Source of the DNA: CAYWWY01 sp964580185
Lineage (GTDB): Bacteria; Thermotogota; Thermotogae; MWEM01
Direction: 5' to 3'
Length of the DNA stretch: 42,369 nt
Assembly: GCA_964580185.1 (NCBI GenBank)
Contig: CAZOJQ010000024.1
Span: forward strand, 1-42,369
The notes under the pieces are model-generated. The model was not told where the DNA came from. It searched no databases and saw nothing but the letters and a program-made list of their open reading frames with translations. The number at the start of each line of letters is the position of its first letter. Position 1 is the stretch's first letter. Positions 1-8,705 of this stretch are shown here, one piece after another. Made by a program: the position numbers and the translations under genes.

Positions 1-9
1 AGGCAGATT

Positions 10-3000
10 ATGAAGATCCTTGAGCTTCGGTTTCGGAACCTCAACTCACTCTATGGAGAGTGGGTCATAGACTTCACAGACCCTGAGTATGTTTCCAACG
101 GGATCTTCGCTTTGACCGGGCCGACGGGTGCGGGCAAATCGACGATTCTTGATGCCATCTGTCTTGCTTTGTATGGAGCGAACCCCCGCCTGGGGAAAAT
201 TACCAAGAGCGGAAACGAGATTATGTCACGCCAAACGGGGGATTGCTATGCCGAAGTATTGTTTGAATCCCAAGCGGGTCGATTCAGATGCCACTGGGAA
301 CAGCGTCGGGCACGAAAAAAGGCAGAAGGCCCCCTACAGGAACAAGAACACCATATTTCGGATGCCAATACAGGCAAGCCCATCGAAACCAAGAAGAGTC
401 TTGTCGGTGGGGTTATTGAGGAAAAAACGGGGATGGACTTTGACCGGTTCACCCGTTCCATCCTTTTGGCCCAAGGTGGGTTTGATACCTTCCTCAAGGC
501 TGATATCGAGCAGAAGTCGAAGATCCTCGAACAGATTACGGGAACCGAGATCTATTCGAAAATTTCCCAACGGGTTCATGAGCGTCAGCGAGAGGAACGC
601 GAAAAACTGAACCTACTGATCGCCGAAGTATCGGGGATTGGGATTTTGGAACCCGAACAGGAAGATACGATTCAACAGGAGCTTGAGGCAAATCGGAACC
701 AAGAGTCTGATCTTGTGGAAAAGTCTTCCAAAATCCGTACGGCCATTACGTGGCTAACCACCATTGAAGACCTGAAAAGGGAAATCCTAAGCCTTGAGGA
801 TGAAGCAACAAAACTGCACGCTGATTTCGAGGCCTTCAAACCAGCGCGATTTAAGCTTGAACAGGCCGGTAAAGCCGCCTCATTGGACGGAGTCTATGCA
901 ACGCTCACATCTCTCCGTGATCAGCAATCGGATGATTATGCTTCGCTTAGAACAGAAGAAGCAGAACTCCCCAAGTTAGAAACCTCCGCAAACGCTAAGG
1001 CTGAAGCGCTTCAGATTGCAGAGCAACGCGCCAAAGAAGCAAAAGAAGATCTGAAAGCAGCATACCCCCTAATCCAGCAAATCCGATCTCTTGACCAGAG
1101 GACTGCGGAACTGGCAAAGGCCGTTTCAGAAGGATCGGAGGCTTGCGGGAAGAGCGCAGCAGCAATCGAGATGGACAAACAAGCGCTAGCGAAAGAACAA
1201 GAAAAGCGCAGCATGGCCGAAAAATCGCGGGAAACGATCGAGCAATACCTGAAAGAGCATGCGCAGGATGAATGGCTGATCAGCGGTCTGACAGGGGTTG
1301 AAGAGCAGCTTGAGAACCTGCTCACCAGACATCAGGAGATCGAGAAAAAAGAACAGGATCTAAAGAATGCAGATGCGGCCTTGGAGCAGGCTTTGAAAAA
1401 AAGGGATGCAGCGGCGAAGCAATGCACATTTCGTAAGAAAGAGCTTGATGCAGCCACAAACAACCTTCAGCAAGGCAAAGACATTTTGCACAAGCTGCTT
1501 GGTGATAAGTCGCTTCGGGAGTACCGAACCGAAAAAGATACCCTGCTTCGCGAAATGGCATACATGAAAAGGATCGCGGAGTTGGAAGAGCACCGGGCCA
1601 AACTGGAAGATGGCAAACCCTGTCCCCTGTGCGGATCCCATGAGCATCCTTATGCGGAGGGTAATGTACCGGTTCCTGACGAAATCGAACAAAAGATCGA
1701 GTCGCTCACCAGACTGCTTGGTCAAGCAGAAGATCAGGAAACAACCATCAAGCAACTAGAACAAGCGGAAACAACTGCACGAGACGTACTGAATCAGGCC
1801 GAGAAAGTGGAAAGCCAAGCGGAAAATGACAAAAAGGCGGCAGAAACGGTCCACATCGAGTTGACGGGAAGCCTTTCAATCCTTCGGACTAACTTCCAAG
1901 AGCGTAAGAGGGCCGTATTATCCAAGCTTCAACCACTTGGCATCCAGGAAATTCCTGAGTCAGAGATTTCATCTCTGCTTGATTCGCTCAAAACTCGGTG
2001 TACAGAATGGCAACGACAGGTCGCGCAAAAGACTGAGATCGAAAAACAGATTGGCGCAATTGATTCCGAGACGAAGCGTTTGGATGCTGTGATTGAAACT
2101 CAGGTCAAGGCCCTTATGGAACAACAGAAAACCCTGGAACAGCTGAAGAAAAAATTCGCCTCCGAAAAGGAAGATCGGAAGACGTTGTATGGCGAAAAAA
2201 AACCCGATGATGAAGAAAACCTCCTGAACAAGGCCATTGCGGATGCTGAGGAAGCGGAAAAGAAAGCCAGAAGCTTGAACGCGGAACTGCAGCAGAACCT
2301 GACAACAGCCAAGACGCATGTGAACTCCTTAATCAGTCGCATCAGGAATCGAAAACCCATTCTGGATAAAGCAGAAACGGACTTTTTGGCCGCTTTTGCG
2401 CAAGAGGGATTTACCGATGAGAAGCAGTTCCTAGAGGCCAGACTGACCAATGAGGAACGGTCAGCTTTATCGTCCCGGGCCAAGGAGCTGGATAACAAGC
2501 AAACAGAGCTCAAAGCCAAACAGGAAGACCGGAAAACCCGTTTAGCCACAGAGAGTGCCAAGAAGCGTACCGATCGAACGCTTGAGGAACTGGAACCTCA
2601 GTTCAAAGCATTGGATGAATCCTTGAAAGAGCTGCGGGATTCCATGTCCGGTCTCAAACATAAATTGACCGAGAATGCCGCTGCCAAAGAACGGATCAAG
2701 GAAAAGCGTTTTGCCATCGAAGCCCAGAAAAAAGAGTGTTATCGCTGGGAAAAACTGCATGGACTGATCGGTTCTGCCGATGGGAAAAAATACCGCGCTT
2801 TTGCTCAGGGCCTGACTTTTGAACTGATGGTTTCGCATGCCAACCAACAGCTGGAGCAAATAACCGATCGGTACCTCTTGATCCGGGATGAACACCAGCC
2901 TTTGGAACTGAATGTTGTGGATAATTATCAGGCGGGCGAAATCCGATCGACCAAGAATCTCTCCGGGGGAGAAAGCTTTATCGTAAGTCTCACACTGGCA

Positions 3001-3282
3001 TCGGGCCTTTCAAAAATGGCCAGTCGGAAAGTCCGGGTGGACTCTCTTTTTCTTGATGAAGGCTTTGGCACCCTTGATGAAGAAACGTTGGAATCTGCTC
3101 TAGAAACATTATCCAGCCTTCAGCAGGATGGAAAGCTGATTGGGATCATCTCCCATGTATCTGCGCTGAAAGAAAGGATCAGCACACAGATTACCATAAC
3201 CCCTGTCTCGGGTGGCCGCAGTTCGGTATCTGGCCCGGGTTGCTCGAAAGTGGATTGGAGCATTGACTGTTCTCCCCATTAA
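10..3282 (+). CDS. sbcC: SbcC-type exonuclease subunit (SMC-like ATPase)
   Basis: Nuclease-complex ATPase: SbcC with SbcD (Rad50/Mre11 homologues) cleaves DNA hairpins and protein-blocked ends in the cytoplasm. Seen: Walker A GPTGAGKST at residues 37-45; Q-loop-like LLAQGGFDTFL near 155; two very long Lys/Glu/Gln-rich coiled-coil arms; a zinc hook CPLC at residues 538-541 midway between them; ABC signature LSGGES at 984-989; Walker B LFLDEGFGTLD with D1016/E1017. The length of 1090 aa is normal for the family. The ATG at 10 follows AGGCAG, and sbcD probably lies immediately upstream, outside the window. The C-terminal tail after the D-loop region is slightly longer than usual and Ser/Gly-rich. 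No frameshift is seen. Confidence 0.94.
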   Translation: MKILELRFRNLNSLYGEWVIDFTDPEYVSNGIFALTGPTGAGKSTILDAICLALYGANPRLGKITKSGNEIMSRQTGDCYAEVLFESQAGRFRCHWEQRRARKKAEGPLQEQEHHISDANTGKPIETKKSLVGGVIEEKTGMDFDRFTRSILLAQGGFDTFLKADIEQKSKILEQITGTEIYSKISQRVHERQREEREKLNLLIAEVSGIGILEPEQEDTIQQELEANRNQESDLVEKSSKIRTAITWLTTIEDLKREILSLEDEATKLHADFEAFKPARFKLEQAGKAASLDGVYATLTSLRDQQSDDYASLRTEEAELPKLETSANAKAEALQIAEQRAKEAKEDLKAAYPLIQQIRSLDQRTAELAKAVSEGSEACGKSAAAIEMDKQALAKEQEKRSMAEKSRETIEQYLKEHAQDEWLISGLTGVEEQLENLLTRHQEIEKKEQDLKNADAALEQALKKRDAAAKQCTFRKKELDAATNNLQQGKDILHKLLGDKSLREYRTEKDTLLREMAYMKRIAELEEHRAKLEDGKPCPLCGSHEHPYAEGNVPVPDEIEQKIESLTRLLGQAEDQETTIKQLEQAETTARDVLNQAEKVESQAENDKKAAETVHIELTGSLSILRTNFQERKRAVLSKLQPLGIQEIPESEISSLLDSLKTRCTEWQRQVAQKTEIEKQIGAIDSETKRLDAVIETQVKALMEQQKTLEQLKKKFASEKEDRKTLYGEKKPDDEENLLNKAIADAEEAEKKARSLNAELQQNLTTAKTHVNSLISRIRNRKPILDKAETDFLAAFAQEGFTDEKQFLEARLTNEERSALSSRAKELDNKQTELKAKQEDRKTRLATESAKKRTDRTLEELEPQFKALDESLKELRDSMSGLKHKLTENAAAKERIKEKRFAIEAQKKECYRWEKLHGLIGSADGKKYRAFAQGLTFELMVSHANQQLEQITDRYLLIRDEHQPLELNVVDNYQAGEIRSTKNLSGGESFIVSLTLASGLSKMASRKVRVDSLFLDEGFGTLDEETLESALETLSSLQQDGKLIGIISHVSALKERISTQITITPVSGGRSSVSGPGCSKVDWSIDCSPH

Positions 3283-3463
3283 GAGCAGGCCGAAGGTATA
3301 ACGTTGGGCGAGGGTGTATGAAAACGGGTTTCAGACAACAGAAATTTCGGTCAGTAGGGCTATGATGTACGTCAATACCGGATTGGGCGATTCGGTATAA
3401 CGGTTGGGTAAGACAGGGAGACGTACCTGGTTCAAATTTTTGATGTTTTGCCATGTATCGATC

Positions 3464-3493
3464 TTGACATCTTAGAGATCCAAATGATAGGAT
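3464..3493 (+). promoter_or_regulatory. Putative sigma70 promoter of the 3584 lipoprotein gene
   Basis: TTGACA at 3464-3469, an 18-base spacer, then TAGGAT at 3488-3493 preceded by TGA, an extended -10. It lies about 90 bp upstream of the lipoprotein start. A promoter of the same layout (TTGACA, 18-base spacer, TGA-TAGACT) precedes the gene at 30658. The rest of 3283-3583 holds no convincing ORF, only two short related blocks (GGTATAACGTTGGG and GGTATAACGGTTGGG). Confidence 0.5.
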
Positions 3494-3583
3494 ACAAAGA
3501 AGGCAAGAGAAAACGAACAGGCTGAAATCTTGTTGAAGATCATCGAATGGCGGTTTCAAACCCTAAACAAGGAGATGATCCGC

Positions 3584-3949
3584 ATGAAAAAAGGTAAGGA
3601 GTTGCTGTTGGTATCGTCGGTAATGTGTTTGGTTGTGCTTGTCTTGTCCTCATGCGTTGGGGGATGGATACTGGGTCCATGGACCGTGAGGATTTACAAC
3701 GAAAGCGGTTTGACGCTTGTTTTTCATGTCTCAGCACAGGATGATCCATGGGATTATGGAGATGGTGAGTTGATCGGTCCCTCAATGAGTCCTGAATTTG
3801 AAGGGATCCCACATGGTTACTGGATCGGAATCTATGTCATGGGTTTGATTGAAGATTGGGTGAGGTTTGAGCCTCACGGTCATACCGAGTTACAGATCAC
3901 TCAGGATTTGGAAATCACCATCGGCCCCGGAGGAACGCATATCCCCTGA
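3584..3949 (+). CDS. Small lipoprotein, member of a local paralogous family
   Basis: Exported lipoprotein of unknown function, 121 aa. The N-terminus is a lipoprotein signal: KKGKE, a hydrophobic stretch, then the lipobox LSSC. The mature start CVGG...LGPWTVRIYN with following VSAQDDPW matches the two lipoproteins at 28244 and 29603 (CVG..QVGPWTITITN, VS.SSDGPW), so all three belong to one family with a probable small beta-sandwich domain. The ATG at 3584 is preferred over an upstream in-frame start at 3530 because AAGGAG sits 8 bases before it and the signal peptide then starts correctly. It stands alone. Confidence 0.8.
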   Translation: MKKGKELLLVSSVMCLVVLVLSSCVGGWILGPWTVRIYNESGLTLVFHVSAQDDPWDYGDGELIGPSMSPEFEGIPHGYWIGIYVMGLIEDWVRFEPHGHTELQITQDLEITIGPGGTHIP

Positions 3950-4073
3950 AGCATGAGCTTCCATCCGAGGGTTTAGCGATGGATTGCCTCATCAACACTT
4001 TTTGGTCGCTGCTGAAAAAAGTTTGTTTATTACTGTGATCAATTTATTATTTCTTGTAATGGTATGTTTTCAT

Positions 4074-4466
4074 TTAGACGCGCAGCACAAACACATAACA
4101 AATATTTTTTAAATTCTTTATTTGTAATCGAATATTTATTTTTATAGCTTCGTATATAATCAAGAAGATATATTTTTTTATTAGAATAAATAATAATTTT
4201 TTTATAAAATATGTTTCATCAGGTAGACTTTCATAATTTATTAATAAATAACTTCTTGCATAATATAATATTGGATTCCCTTTTTTGCAATTCAGCCAAT
4301 CAATCACTGTCGCTTGATTATTTGTAATCACTATATTATCCGGATGAAAATCACCGTGACATATTTTATTATCTTCCTTATTGTAAAAGGTAAGCAGAAA
4401 TGAACAGATTTCGGAAATTAGAGATGAACAGAAATCAGCAACTTTGCGTGAACATTTGTTAGCTTC
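4074..4466 (-). pseudogene. C-terminal fragment of an APH-family phosphotransferase
   Basis: Minus-strand reading from about 4466 gives an open frame with the kinase catalytic motif CHGDFHPDN (codons near 4358-4332), then IDWLNCKKGNP with the metal-binding Asp, and an Ile/Lys-rich tail ending at 4074. These are the Brenner-type motifs of aminoglycoside/choline kinase-like phosphotransferases. The N-lobe, including the ATP-binding lysine, is missing: the frame runs directly into the end of a truncated IS21 transposase at 4468, so this is a remnant. It is much more AT-rich than its neighbours, suggesting imported DNA. The substrate cannot be inferred. Confidence 0.65.
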
Positions 4467-4467
4467 T

Positions 4468-4797
4468 TTAAAACCGAACCACCGGTTTAACTTCCCGTTG
4501 AGGTCTCAGTTGGCGTACTCGTTCTCTCAGAATCGAGATTTTTCCGGTATATCCCAAATCTTGTATCTCTTTCAACAACACCGCCGATGTCAGGAATGGG
4601 TACTTTTGGAGCTGCTGGTTCAAATGCTTCAAGTAGGGATCCAGTTTGGAATCTTTTTTGGCCATCTGTCTTTCCTCCCGATCCAAAATGTGCGCTACGG
4701 AGTTGGGATGGCACCCCAGCGTCTTTCCTATTGCTGTGTGGGTGTATCCCGCTTCTTTCAACAGTCTTGCCAGTTTCCTTTGATCCTCGCTAAGCAT
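4468..4797 (-). pseudogene. IS21-family IstA transposase, N-terminal fragment
   Basis: Starts MLSEDQRKLARLL with SD AAGGAGG 8 bases upstream. A helix-turn-helix (HTAIGKTLGCHPNSVAHIL) is followed by the IstA linker YPFLTSAVLLKEIQDLGYTG and ends in VVRF, exactly where IS21 transposases continue into the DDE catalytic core (VVRFET.. in the family). The stop comes at that point, so only about 109 N-terminal residues remain, with no catalytic domain and no istB. It cannot catalyse transposition. It abuts the APH fragment at 4466, so one deletion or recombination event probably truncated both. Confidence 0.7.
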
Positions 4798-4840
4798 CCG
4801 ACATCCCTCCTTTTCTTTGTCGGATCTTAGTATACCGGAT

Positions 4841-4933
4841 CTCACAATTCTGTCGGTGCATGCTCACATTTTCTGTCGGTGTTTTCACACATTTTTGGCC
4901 GGTTTTATCTCGCATTTCCTTTCGGTGTTGACA
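4841..4933. repeat. IS21-type multiple terminal repeats
   Basis: Four tandemly spaced copies at 4841-4859, 4863-4882, 4886-4906 and 4909-4933 of a C(T/A)C(A/G)CA...TGTCGGTG unit. The third copy is the most diverged. They probably were transposase-binding sites. Confidence 0.6.
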
Positions 4934-4947
4934 CTATTAGCCTTCCC

Positions 4948-4981
4948 TTGAGGTATGGAAAGACAGACTATACTGTATAGT
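4948..4981 (+). promoter_or_regulatory. Possible promoter with palindrome before the GNAT gene
   Basis: TTGAGG (4948-4953) lies 17 bases before TACTGT, and the -10 area forms the palindrome ACTATA-CTG-TATAGT at 4967-4981. It sits 28 bp upstream of the acetyltransferase start and could be an operator. No regulator for it was identified. Confidence 0.35.
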
Positions 4982-5008
4982 TCATGAAAAACCATAAATA
5001 GGTGTGTC

Positions 5009-5383
5009 ATGGGTTTTGTTTACCGAGAAATTCCCGATCCGGATCAAAAGCAGCTGATTTGCCATTACCTCTTAAAAGGCCTTCCACTTTGGTTCGGGCG
5101 ACCAGAATCGAATCGTGAATATGAGCAGGGTGTGCGCGATCGTCCTTTTATCGCTGTGTATGATGAAGAGAAAGCGATCGGTTTTATCTCGATACTTCAT
5201 CATAACCAGTACCATTCAGAAATCTACGTGATGGGGATAGACGAAGCCTATCATCGGAAAGGACTTGGCCGGGAACTGGTTGAAAGGGCTAAGAATAAGG
5301 CAAAGGAAGAAGGCCGATTGATCCTGACAGTCAAAACCTTGGATGAAAGCCGCGAGAATGAGGAGTATCGAAAAACTCGATAG
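5009..5383 (+). CDS. GNAT-family N-acetyltransferase, C-terminally truncated
   Basis: Acetyl-CoA-dependent acetyltransferase fold. Seen: FIAVYDEEKAIGFISI strands, IYVMGIDEAYHRKGLGREL (the Q/RxxGxG/A acetyl-CoA-binding loop near residues 82-88), and LTVKTLDESRENEEYRKTR at the C-terminus. Relatives of this subfamily normally continue after YxKTR with an FYExxGF segment of roughly 40-50 residues that completes the fold; here a TAG follows directly and I find no continuation in other frames. The gene is therefore probably truncated and non-functional, although the 124-aa ORF is intact. No good Shine-Dalgarno site is seen before the ATG. Substrate unknown. Confidence 0.65.
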   Translation: MGFVYREIPDPDQKQLICHYLLKGLPLWFGRPESNREYEQGVRDRPFIAVYDEEKAIGFISILHHNQYHSEIYVMGIDEAYHRKGLGRELVERAKNKAKEEGRLILTVKTLDESRENEEYRKTR

Positions 5384-5804
5384 TTTTACCATGGGGATGG
5401 TTTTAAGACCATGAGAATCCCATAGCAAAACCGTTCCAACTGCTGCCAGGAGGTTTGGCCATTCATGAGTGCTCCAGTTTTCGATTCCCGATAGGTTTTT
5501 TGAGCCTCTGTGTTCACTAGAAGATGACTCTGTTTGGACGCAGAGAGAGAGAGAGAGATTGTTTTCGTGCTTTGCATACCTCATAGATTGCCCCAGGACA
5601 CTTCACAATCCTATTCCCCGTTTTTTCCACAATAACCCCACCCCAAATCATGCCCCTTAAATCGCCTCCTTAAAAAACACCATTTTTAGATTCTTCTTCA
5701 ATGGCTGGGTGTAAAGGTAGCATTTGATACAGAAATCCTTTTCCCAGTCAGTATAACCTGTTGAAAGAAAGAGGCAGGGTGAAAATCAAAAGGAGGGGTT
5801 CATA
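5384..5804. other. Non-coding or degraded stretch
   Basis: No intact gene. A short GA microsatellite lies near 5540-5560. A minus-strand frame (5386-5577, ending LMVLKPSPW) resembles, around KTGALMNG, a degraded minus-strand stretch at 15.8 kb (KTDPLLNG), and both loci also carry a block TGGC(T/C)GGGTGTAAAGG (5704 and 15860). This suggests two decayed copies of one unrecognised sequence. A purine-rich SD leads into the next gene. Confidence 0.4.
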
Positions 5805-6191
5805 ATGAAAAGGAAGATTACGCAGATCGTGGTATCCTCATTATTGGTCGTCCTCATACTATCGGTTGGCGCCTGTCAGGTTTCGGTCCGTATTGATGAG
5901 GGAGCTTCCCCTGGAGGGGCTGTTGTGTTAACCCTGATCAATGGACTGCCCGATCCCGCTGAGATTTCGGTAAATGGTCAGTGGCATACTGCCGAACCCT
6001 ATAATGCGGTGTCTATACCAGTGGGAACCGGTTCTACGATCCGTGTCTGGATGGCAGGAGACTATCTCCCCATGACCAAAGACCAGGTGGATATGGGAAC
6101 ATCCTATACCTTGAACGATAATCGTACCTTTGAAATCCATGCGATCTGGGTTGGAATCGTGGGCATGCTGGCATGGGTGGAGATTTTCTGA
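5805..6191 (+). CDS. Small lipoprotein, unknown function
   Basis: 128 aa. Signal peptide MKRKITQIVVSSLLVVLIL with the lipobox VGAC, then a short beta-rich domain (VVLTLINGLPDPAEISVNG, IPVGTGSTIRVWMAG, SYTLNDNRTFEIHAIW) ending in a hydrophobic tail. No family is recognised; length and architecture resemble the 3584/28244/29603 lipoproteins, but the sequence similarity is not convincing. SD AGGAGG lies 7-8 bases before the ATG. Its 5' leader (GTGAAAATCAAAAGGAGG) resembles that of the tiny ORF at 42099. The stop is 8 bp before the left end of the repeat starting at 6200. Confidence 0.7.
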   Translation: MKRKITQIVVSSLLVVLILSVGACQVSVRIDEGASPGGAVVLTLINGLPDPAEISVNGQWHTAEPYNAVSIPVGTGSTIRVWMAGDYLPMTKDQVDMGTSYTLNDNRTFEIHAIWVGIVGMLAWVEIF

Positions 6192-6199
6192 TTCTGGGG

Positions 6200-6632
6200 T
6201 GTGTGTCACATAAAAGGGTGTTTCGCCAAACGTTCCATACATTCAAAGATTCAAGTCGAGAATGATCCATAGGACTGCGTTGTCTACGCGCAAAACTCAT
6301 TCGATTTCCTCCTTCACGAAGTCCATCCTCCCCTCGACGATAGATCCAGTTCTTCTGGTGTTGGGCCAAGAAACAAGCGCATCGGTCGGTGGTGGTCTGA
6401 AGATCCTTGGCCCGTTGTTCGATGATCTGGAGCGCCTTGGACAACAGAGTATGAATCTGGTCGTGAATGATTGTGTATACCTCTTCCAATGATCCTACCG
6501 TTTGTGGAACAATAAGGTGTAGTGTTATGGTGGCTCCTTCGGGGGCCATTTTTTCCTCTCCCTTCGATTGAGTGTGATATTTTTCTTTTCATTGACTATT
6601 GTACACCCTACACCCTTTAATGGTACTTACAC
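6200..6632. repeat. Copy 1 of a ~400-bp dispersed direct repeat
   Basis: Nearly identical to 8703-9087. Shared marks: TGTGTGTCACATAAAAGGG at the left end, the whole 76-codon plus frame 6262-6492, a GGCTCC-TTCG-GGGGCC hairpin with T-run, and ACACCCTTTAATGGTAC at the right end. Copy 1 carries about 50 extra bases (6559-6609) before the right-end block. On the minus strand an open frame beginning MAPEGATITL at 6549 is conserved in both copies; on the plus strand the 76-codon frame is conserved. I cannot tell whether the unit is protein-coding, an RNA or a MITE-like element. Confidence 0.8.
6531..6554 (+). terminator. Intrinsic terminator inside repeat copy 1
   Basis: TGGCTCC, loop TTCG, GGGGCCA (one G-U pair), followed by TTTTTT. 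It could end transcripts from the 5805 lipoprotein gene or from the repeat itself. Caveat: the same bases are the first codons of the minus-strand frame starting at 6549. Confidence 0.5.
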
Positions 6633-6698
6633 GTGAGGATAGTCTTTCGGATGGATTATGATACTCGTTGTACAGAAGAACCCAGGAGGAGGAAAGCG

Positions 6699-7672
6699 AT
6701 GAATCATCATTTCAACACAGCAGGCCCGGTCAACCCGAAACTCCACTACTGTCTAGATCCGTTGGTTCGTGTGGATATAGGAGCGCTCATGCCCCTGATC
6801 CACCAGCAGAAATACTTCATTATCCATACGACCGCAGTACTTGCCCCAAAGCGTCGTCTTATGTGGAGTAAGAGACGTTCGAGACTACCGGATATACTCT
6901 CACCAGCAAGGTTAGATCATCTCGGGAGGAAGCTGCTTCAACATCCAAGCGGAAAGCATCCGCCTGAGAGACATCACCAGACAAGAGATCCGAGAACTCT
7001 TCGGGCAGCACACCGAAGAAACAAATCAACGATTTGAAGAAGCAGTCTTCCCCTAAGTCTTGGACTACACAGAAGGCCAACCCTGGCTGGTCAACGCCCT
7101 GGCAGATCAGGCATGCTTTCGAGACCCGGAGGGAAAAGACCACGCCCATCCCATCACCACAGAAATCATGGAACGAGCCAAAGAAGAGCTTATCTTGCGA
7201 AGAGAGACCCAAATGGTACCATAAACAAGACGGAACCATCGACTCCACCCAACTGATGAAAGACTTCCAACAATTCTTCCGAGAAAACAGCGAAAGCTGG
7301 ATCGAACGCTTTGACTACAAAGAAGATGGCCCCCAACTCTTGATGCAGGCCTTTCTCCAAAGAATCGTCAACTCAGGGGGAAGGGTGAACAGAGAATATG
7401 CCCTGGGAAGAGGAAGAACGGATCTCCTGGTAATCTGGCATCATCCAAAAGGCACCCAGCAGATCGTGATCGAATGCAAAGTGGCCCATAAAGGAAGAAA
7501 GGCCGCCATAGATGAAGGCCTGGAACAGACCAGAAAGTACTTGGACCAATGCAACGCCACCGACGGACACCTGGTCATCTTCGACTGCGACCCAAAAAAA
7601 CCATGGAAAGACAAGATCTTCCACCAAACCCAAGCAGATCACGACCACCCCATCCAGATTTGGGGCATGTAA
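6699..7672 (+). pseudogene. Degraded AAA-ATPase with C-terminal PD-(D/E)XK nuclease domain
   Basis: Starts MNHHFNTAGPVNPKLHYCLDPL with SD AGGAGG, the usual N-terminus of bacterial ATPases that read TGP..P..HY then KKYFVIH-GKT. The Walker A/GKT region and most of the ATPase core are lost after FIIH. Pieces of the lid region survive in another frame (LRDITRQEIRELFGQHTEET, then a TAA, then TEGQPWLVNALADQA). The C-terminus is intact in the 7034-7672 frame: FREN..WIERFDYKE, GRTDLLVIW and VIECKV, giving the D...ExK nuclease signature, and it ends PIQIWGM. At least two frameshifts, one stop and one deletion show decay. Family members are linked to mobile or defence-like functions, but no function is proven. 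Confidence 0.75.
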
Positions 7673-7813
7673 CCCGTAGAGCCGGCTTCCAGCCGCTAAG
7701 ATTCAACACAAACTAAAGTATTCACCCGAAAACCGTTATACATATGTCTTGAGATGGTGCTGGATCAATTTCAAACACTTGTTTTCGGGATCGAATAGCA
7801 AAAGGGCAGATCT

Positions 7814-8128
7814 TCAGGTCTGAGTATGCCCCTGTTCTTGTTCCAGTAGCCATTTTTCAATGCCTATTTCTTTGATGCGCAACACGTTTAGAAACGCCTG
7901 TTGATGATGGCAGACACCATCTTCATAGAATTCTTTCAACACTATACAAGGATAATCACTGCATTCACCACAATAGAGCAAACCTTTGTTAATAGCACAG
8001 GAACGAGTCGGACAATCATCAACAAGGTTTTCTTCATACCGACATCCCATGCAATTCATATTTTTTAAATAGTTTTTGCAACCTGCACAATAGATACCAC
8101 AAAAAGCGAGAGTTTCGTTTTGTTTCAT
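7814..8128 (-). CDS. DUF3795-type cysteine-rich protein
   Basis: 104 aa. Cysteine pattern CGIYCAGCKNY, CMGCRYE, DDCPTRSC, LLYCGECSDYPC, typical of DUF3795 proteins, which probably bind a metal or Fe-S cluster through the conserved cysteines; the biochemical function is unknown. The ATG at 8128 is chosen because AAGGAGG lies 9 bases upstream, and the upstream extension to 8185 has no such site. Ends in EQEQGHTQT. It is a single gene between degraded loci on the opposite strand, and the small size is normal for the family. Confidence 0.8.
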   Translation of the reverse strand: MKQNETLAFCGIYCAGCKNYLKNMNCMGCRYEENLVDDCPTRSCAINKGLLYCGECSDYPCIVLKEFYEDGVCHHQQAFLNVLRIKEIGIEKWLLEQEQGHTQT

Positions 8129-8439
8129 CAGTAAAATTCTCCTCCTTATAAAATGAATAAATAGTGCTATCTCTGTGTCACACAAAATAGGCGATAGTAC
8201 TTGCGACTATTATTTGAATTTGTTATACAACTTTATACAGAGCATTACTCACTACCGAGAATATGTTGTCGAATTCCATTCACACCATTTGACCATACAG
8301 CACTTTGTCAGCTTTTCAGGTTCCAGAAATGTCCTCGCACATTATGAGTTATATATGATTTCGGCATATATCAAATAATTACCCCGAAAGAAGTCCCATT
8401 TTTCGTTTCGATGTACGATATCTTAAGGATATCGGAAGA
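8129..8439. other. AT-rich intergenic stretch
   Basis: No supported gene. A near-perfect inverted repeat CGATATC-TTAAG-GATATCG lies near 8417-8436, just beyond the stop of the FGE-fold fragment; without a U-tract it is not a clear terminator. Confidence 0.4.
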
Positions 8440-8705
8440 TCAAGATTGCTCATCCGAAAGGTTCGTTCTTGCCAGGCGGAAACCCAGGATGCTGTCCGCG
8501 AAGCTTGGGGCACGGTAGCTCCTCATGGCCACGCGGCAGTACCGCGCGTAGTAGAACCAGCTTCCGTCGCGTCTGACACGATGGGCCCCCACAGAGGGAC
8601 CGACAGGATTGGATTTTGTCTCGCTTGTGTACCTTTCATACCAGTTATGGCACCATTCCCACACATTACCGCTCATATCAAACAATCCCAGTTCGTTGGG
8701 TGTGT
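8440..8705 (-). pseudogene. FGE-fold (SUMF1-like) protein, C-terminal fragment
   Basis: Reads PNELGLFDMSGNVWEWCHNWY, then RVRRDGSW, YCRVAMRS and ILGFRLARTN: the last third of a formylglycine-generating-enzyme-like domain. Everything upstream is missing: homology stops exactly where the 8703-9087 repeat begins, so the repeat interrupted or replaced the 5' part. Of the two active-site cysteines of true FGEs only the second position (YCR) is kept. The variable residues after GSW and after MRS are encoded mostly by NNC codons (TTC TAC TAC; AGC TAC; AGC TTC GCG GAC AGC ATC). An apparent ATG at 8745 belongs to the repeat, not the gene. Confidence 0.75.

Larger units (their letters stand above)
4468..4933 (-). 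mobile_element. Remnant left end of an IS21-family element
   Basis: Consists of the truncated istA plus its upstream terminal region. At 4841-4933 a motif recurs four times with a spacing of about 22 bases (CTCACAATTCTGTCGGTG, CTCACATTTTCTGTCGGTG, a diverged CACACATTTTTGGCCGG and CTCGCATTTCCTTTCGGTG). On the minus strand the outermost end reads TGTCAACACCG. Multiple terminal transposase-binding repeats and a TG-starting end are typical of IS21 elements. The other end, istB and the target duplication are not seen. Confidence 0.65.

Noticed and set aside
5540..5560. GA dinucleotide run as a phase-variation tract
   Set aside because: It lies in a stretch with no supported gene or promoter whose expression it could switch.
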